From Vulcanimicrobiota bacterium (GTDB lineage: Bacteria > Vulcanimicrobiota > Vulcanimicrobiia > Vulcanimicrobiales > Vulcanimicrobiaceae): 6,591 bases of DNA. Location of the stretch: NCBI GenBank assembly GCA_013289785.1, contig JABCZE010000095.1, positions 1-6,591 of the forward strand, in the 5' to 3' direction. Below are positions 6,091 to 6,591 of this stretch, one piece after another. Numbering within the stretch: position 1 is the stretch's first letter; each line of letters begins with the position of its first letter. The notes below the pieces were generated by a model that saw only the letters and a program-made list of their open reading frames with translations, made no database searches and was not told the origin of the DNA. The position numbers were made by a program, and so were the translations under genes.

Positions 6091-6591
6091 ATGGCCGCCG
6101 CGACCGACGCCCGTAACCTTTTTGCGATCGTTCGCAAAGGCATCGACGTGCGCACCGTCCACGCCCACGTGCGCAAACCGTTTCGCTTCCTGCTCTGCGG
6201 CGATCCCTCGCTGATCGCGCAACTGCGATCCCTGCTGCTTTCGGGACACGGCGAGATGACCGTGCCGCTCGAAGCTGCGGCCTGCTTGGAAACCATTCGC
6301 ATGGATGCGCCGTTGGTGACGGATCCCCGCGAGGTTCGGGCCGTAATCTTTCTCGGCCGTGGCGGGGACTGCGCGAACGCCGACTTTTCGTCGCTCTCGG
6401 TCTTGCGAGTTCCCATTCTCGCCGTCACGGTCGATCCGCAGGGAGTTCCGGCGGGACCCGCCGGTCCGCCCGCGCCGGGAACTTCGGCCGAATATGTAGT
6501 CCCCTCGCTCGACGCGCCGGGACTGCGCGGACGCTTCTTCACCCATCTCGTCGAATGCGCCGGCGGCGTCGAGATCGCCGTCGGCCGGAAC
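6091..6591 (+). CDS. Unrecognised protein, N-terminal 167 residues, possibly a degenerate GTPase-like fold
   Basis: An open frame runs from the ATG at 6091 to the window edge with no stop. It starts 10 nt after the M48 stop with only a weak ribosome site (GTAGGG around 6077-6082), so it is probably co-transcribed. It begins with a polar N-terminus (LFAIVRKGIDVRTVHAHVRK) and no signal peptide, then a hydrophobic strand, FRFLLCGDPSLIAQLRSLLL (31-50), placed like a P-loop strand but lacking the GK[ST] of Walker A. Later strands RAVIFLGRGGD (83-93) and VPILAVTVDPQG (107-118) resemble the order of a small-GTPase-type Rossmann fold, with VTVDP where NKxD would sit. A Gly/Pro/Ala-rich loop follows (118-130). 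I suspect a nucleotide-binding-deficient GTPase relative, perhaps of the kind fused to a C-terminal membrane DUF697-like region, but this is a guess because the rest of the gene is outside the window. Codon use matches the neighbours. Confidence 0.6.
   Translation, partial: MAAATDARNLFAIVRKGIDVRTVHAHVRKPFRFLLCGDPSLIAQLRSLLLSGHGEMTVPLEAAACLETIRMDAPLVTDPREVRAVIFLGRGGDCANADFSSLSVLRVPILAVTVDPQGVPAGPAGPPAPGTSAEYVVPSLDAPGLRGRFFTHLVECAGGVEIAVGRN

Overview
The window is a gene-dense, high-GC bacterial segment (roughly 60% G+C by eye) made of two divergent transcription units that share one promoter region of about 110 bp. The minus-strand unit reads minC, minD (copy 1), minD (copy 2), minE, rodA, and rodA runs off the left edge. 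The plus-strand unit starts with a secreted M48-family metalloprotease, followed 10 nt later by an unrecognised ORF that runs off the right edge. No stretch over 300 bases lacks a gene. I saw no tRNA, rRNA, insertion sequence, CRISPR array or long repeat.

The organism is a rod-type (RodA-elongating) bacterium that places its division site with a complete MinCDE system. The M48 protein has an export signal and resembles periplasmic quality-control proteases. Together with MinE this suggests a diderm outside Firmicutes and Actinobacteria. An uncultured lineage such as Candidatus Eremiobacterota (WPS-2) would fit the style of the proteins, but this is an impression and cannot be proven from the window.

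The minus-strand genes are packed very tightly: a 4-nt overlap, a 3-nt gap, a 4-nt overlap and a 37-nt gap. They are probably one translationally coupled operon. MinC inhibits FtsZ assembly, MinD recruits MinC to the membrane, MinE drives MinD release, and RodA polymerises peptidoglycan during elongation, so the operon joins division-site placement to cell-wall growth.

The unusual points are: (1) two full-length, divergent MinD paralogs in tandem, both with intact ATPase residues and C-terminal amphipathic helices; (2) a MinE with a Pro/Ala-rich tail of about 55 residues containing a dense Arg/Lys cluster; (3) two DnaA-box-like nonamers between minC and the protease gene, one exactly matching the high-GC form TTGTCCACA and touching a TATAAT; (4) a helical C-terminal half of about 350 residues in the M48 protein that the peptidase family does not explain. 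I found no clear evidence of a wholly new system. The dual-MinD arrangement with a tailed MinE is the best candidate for something functionally new.
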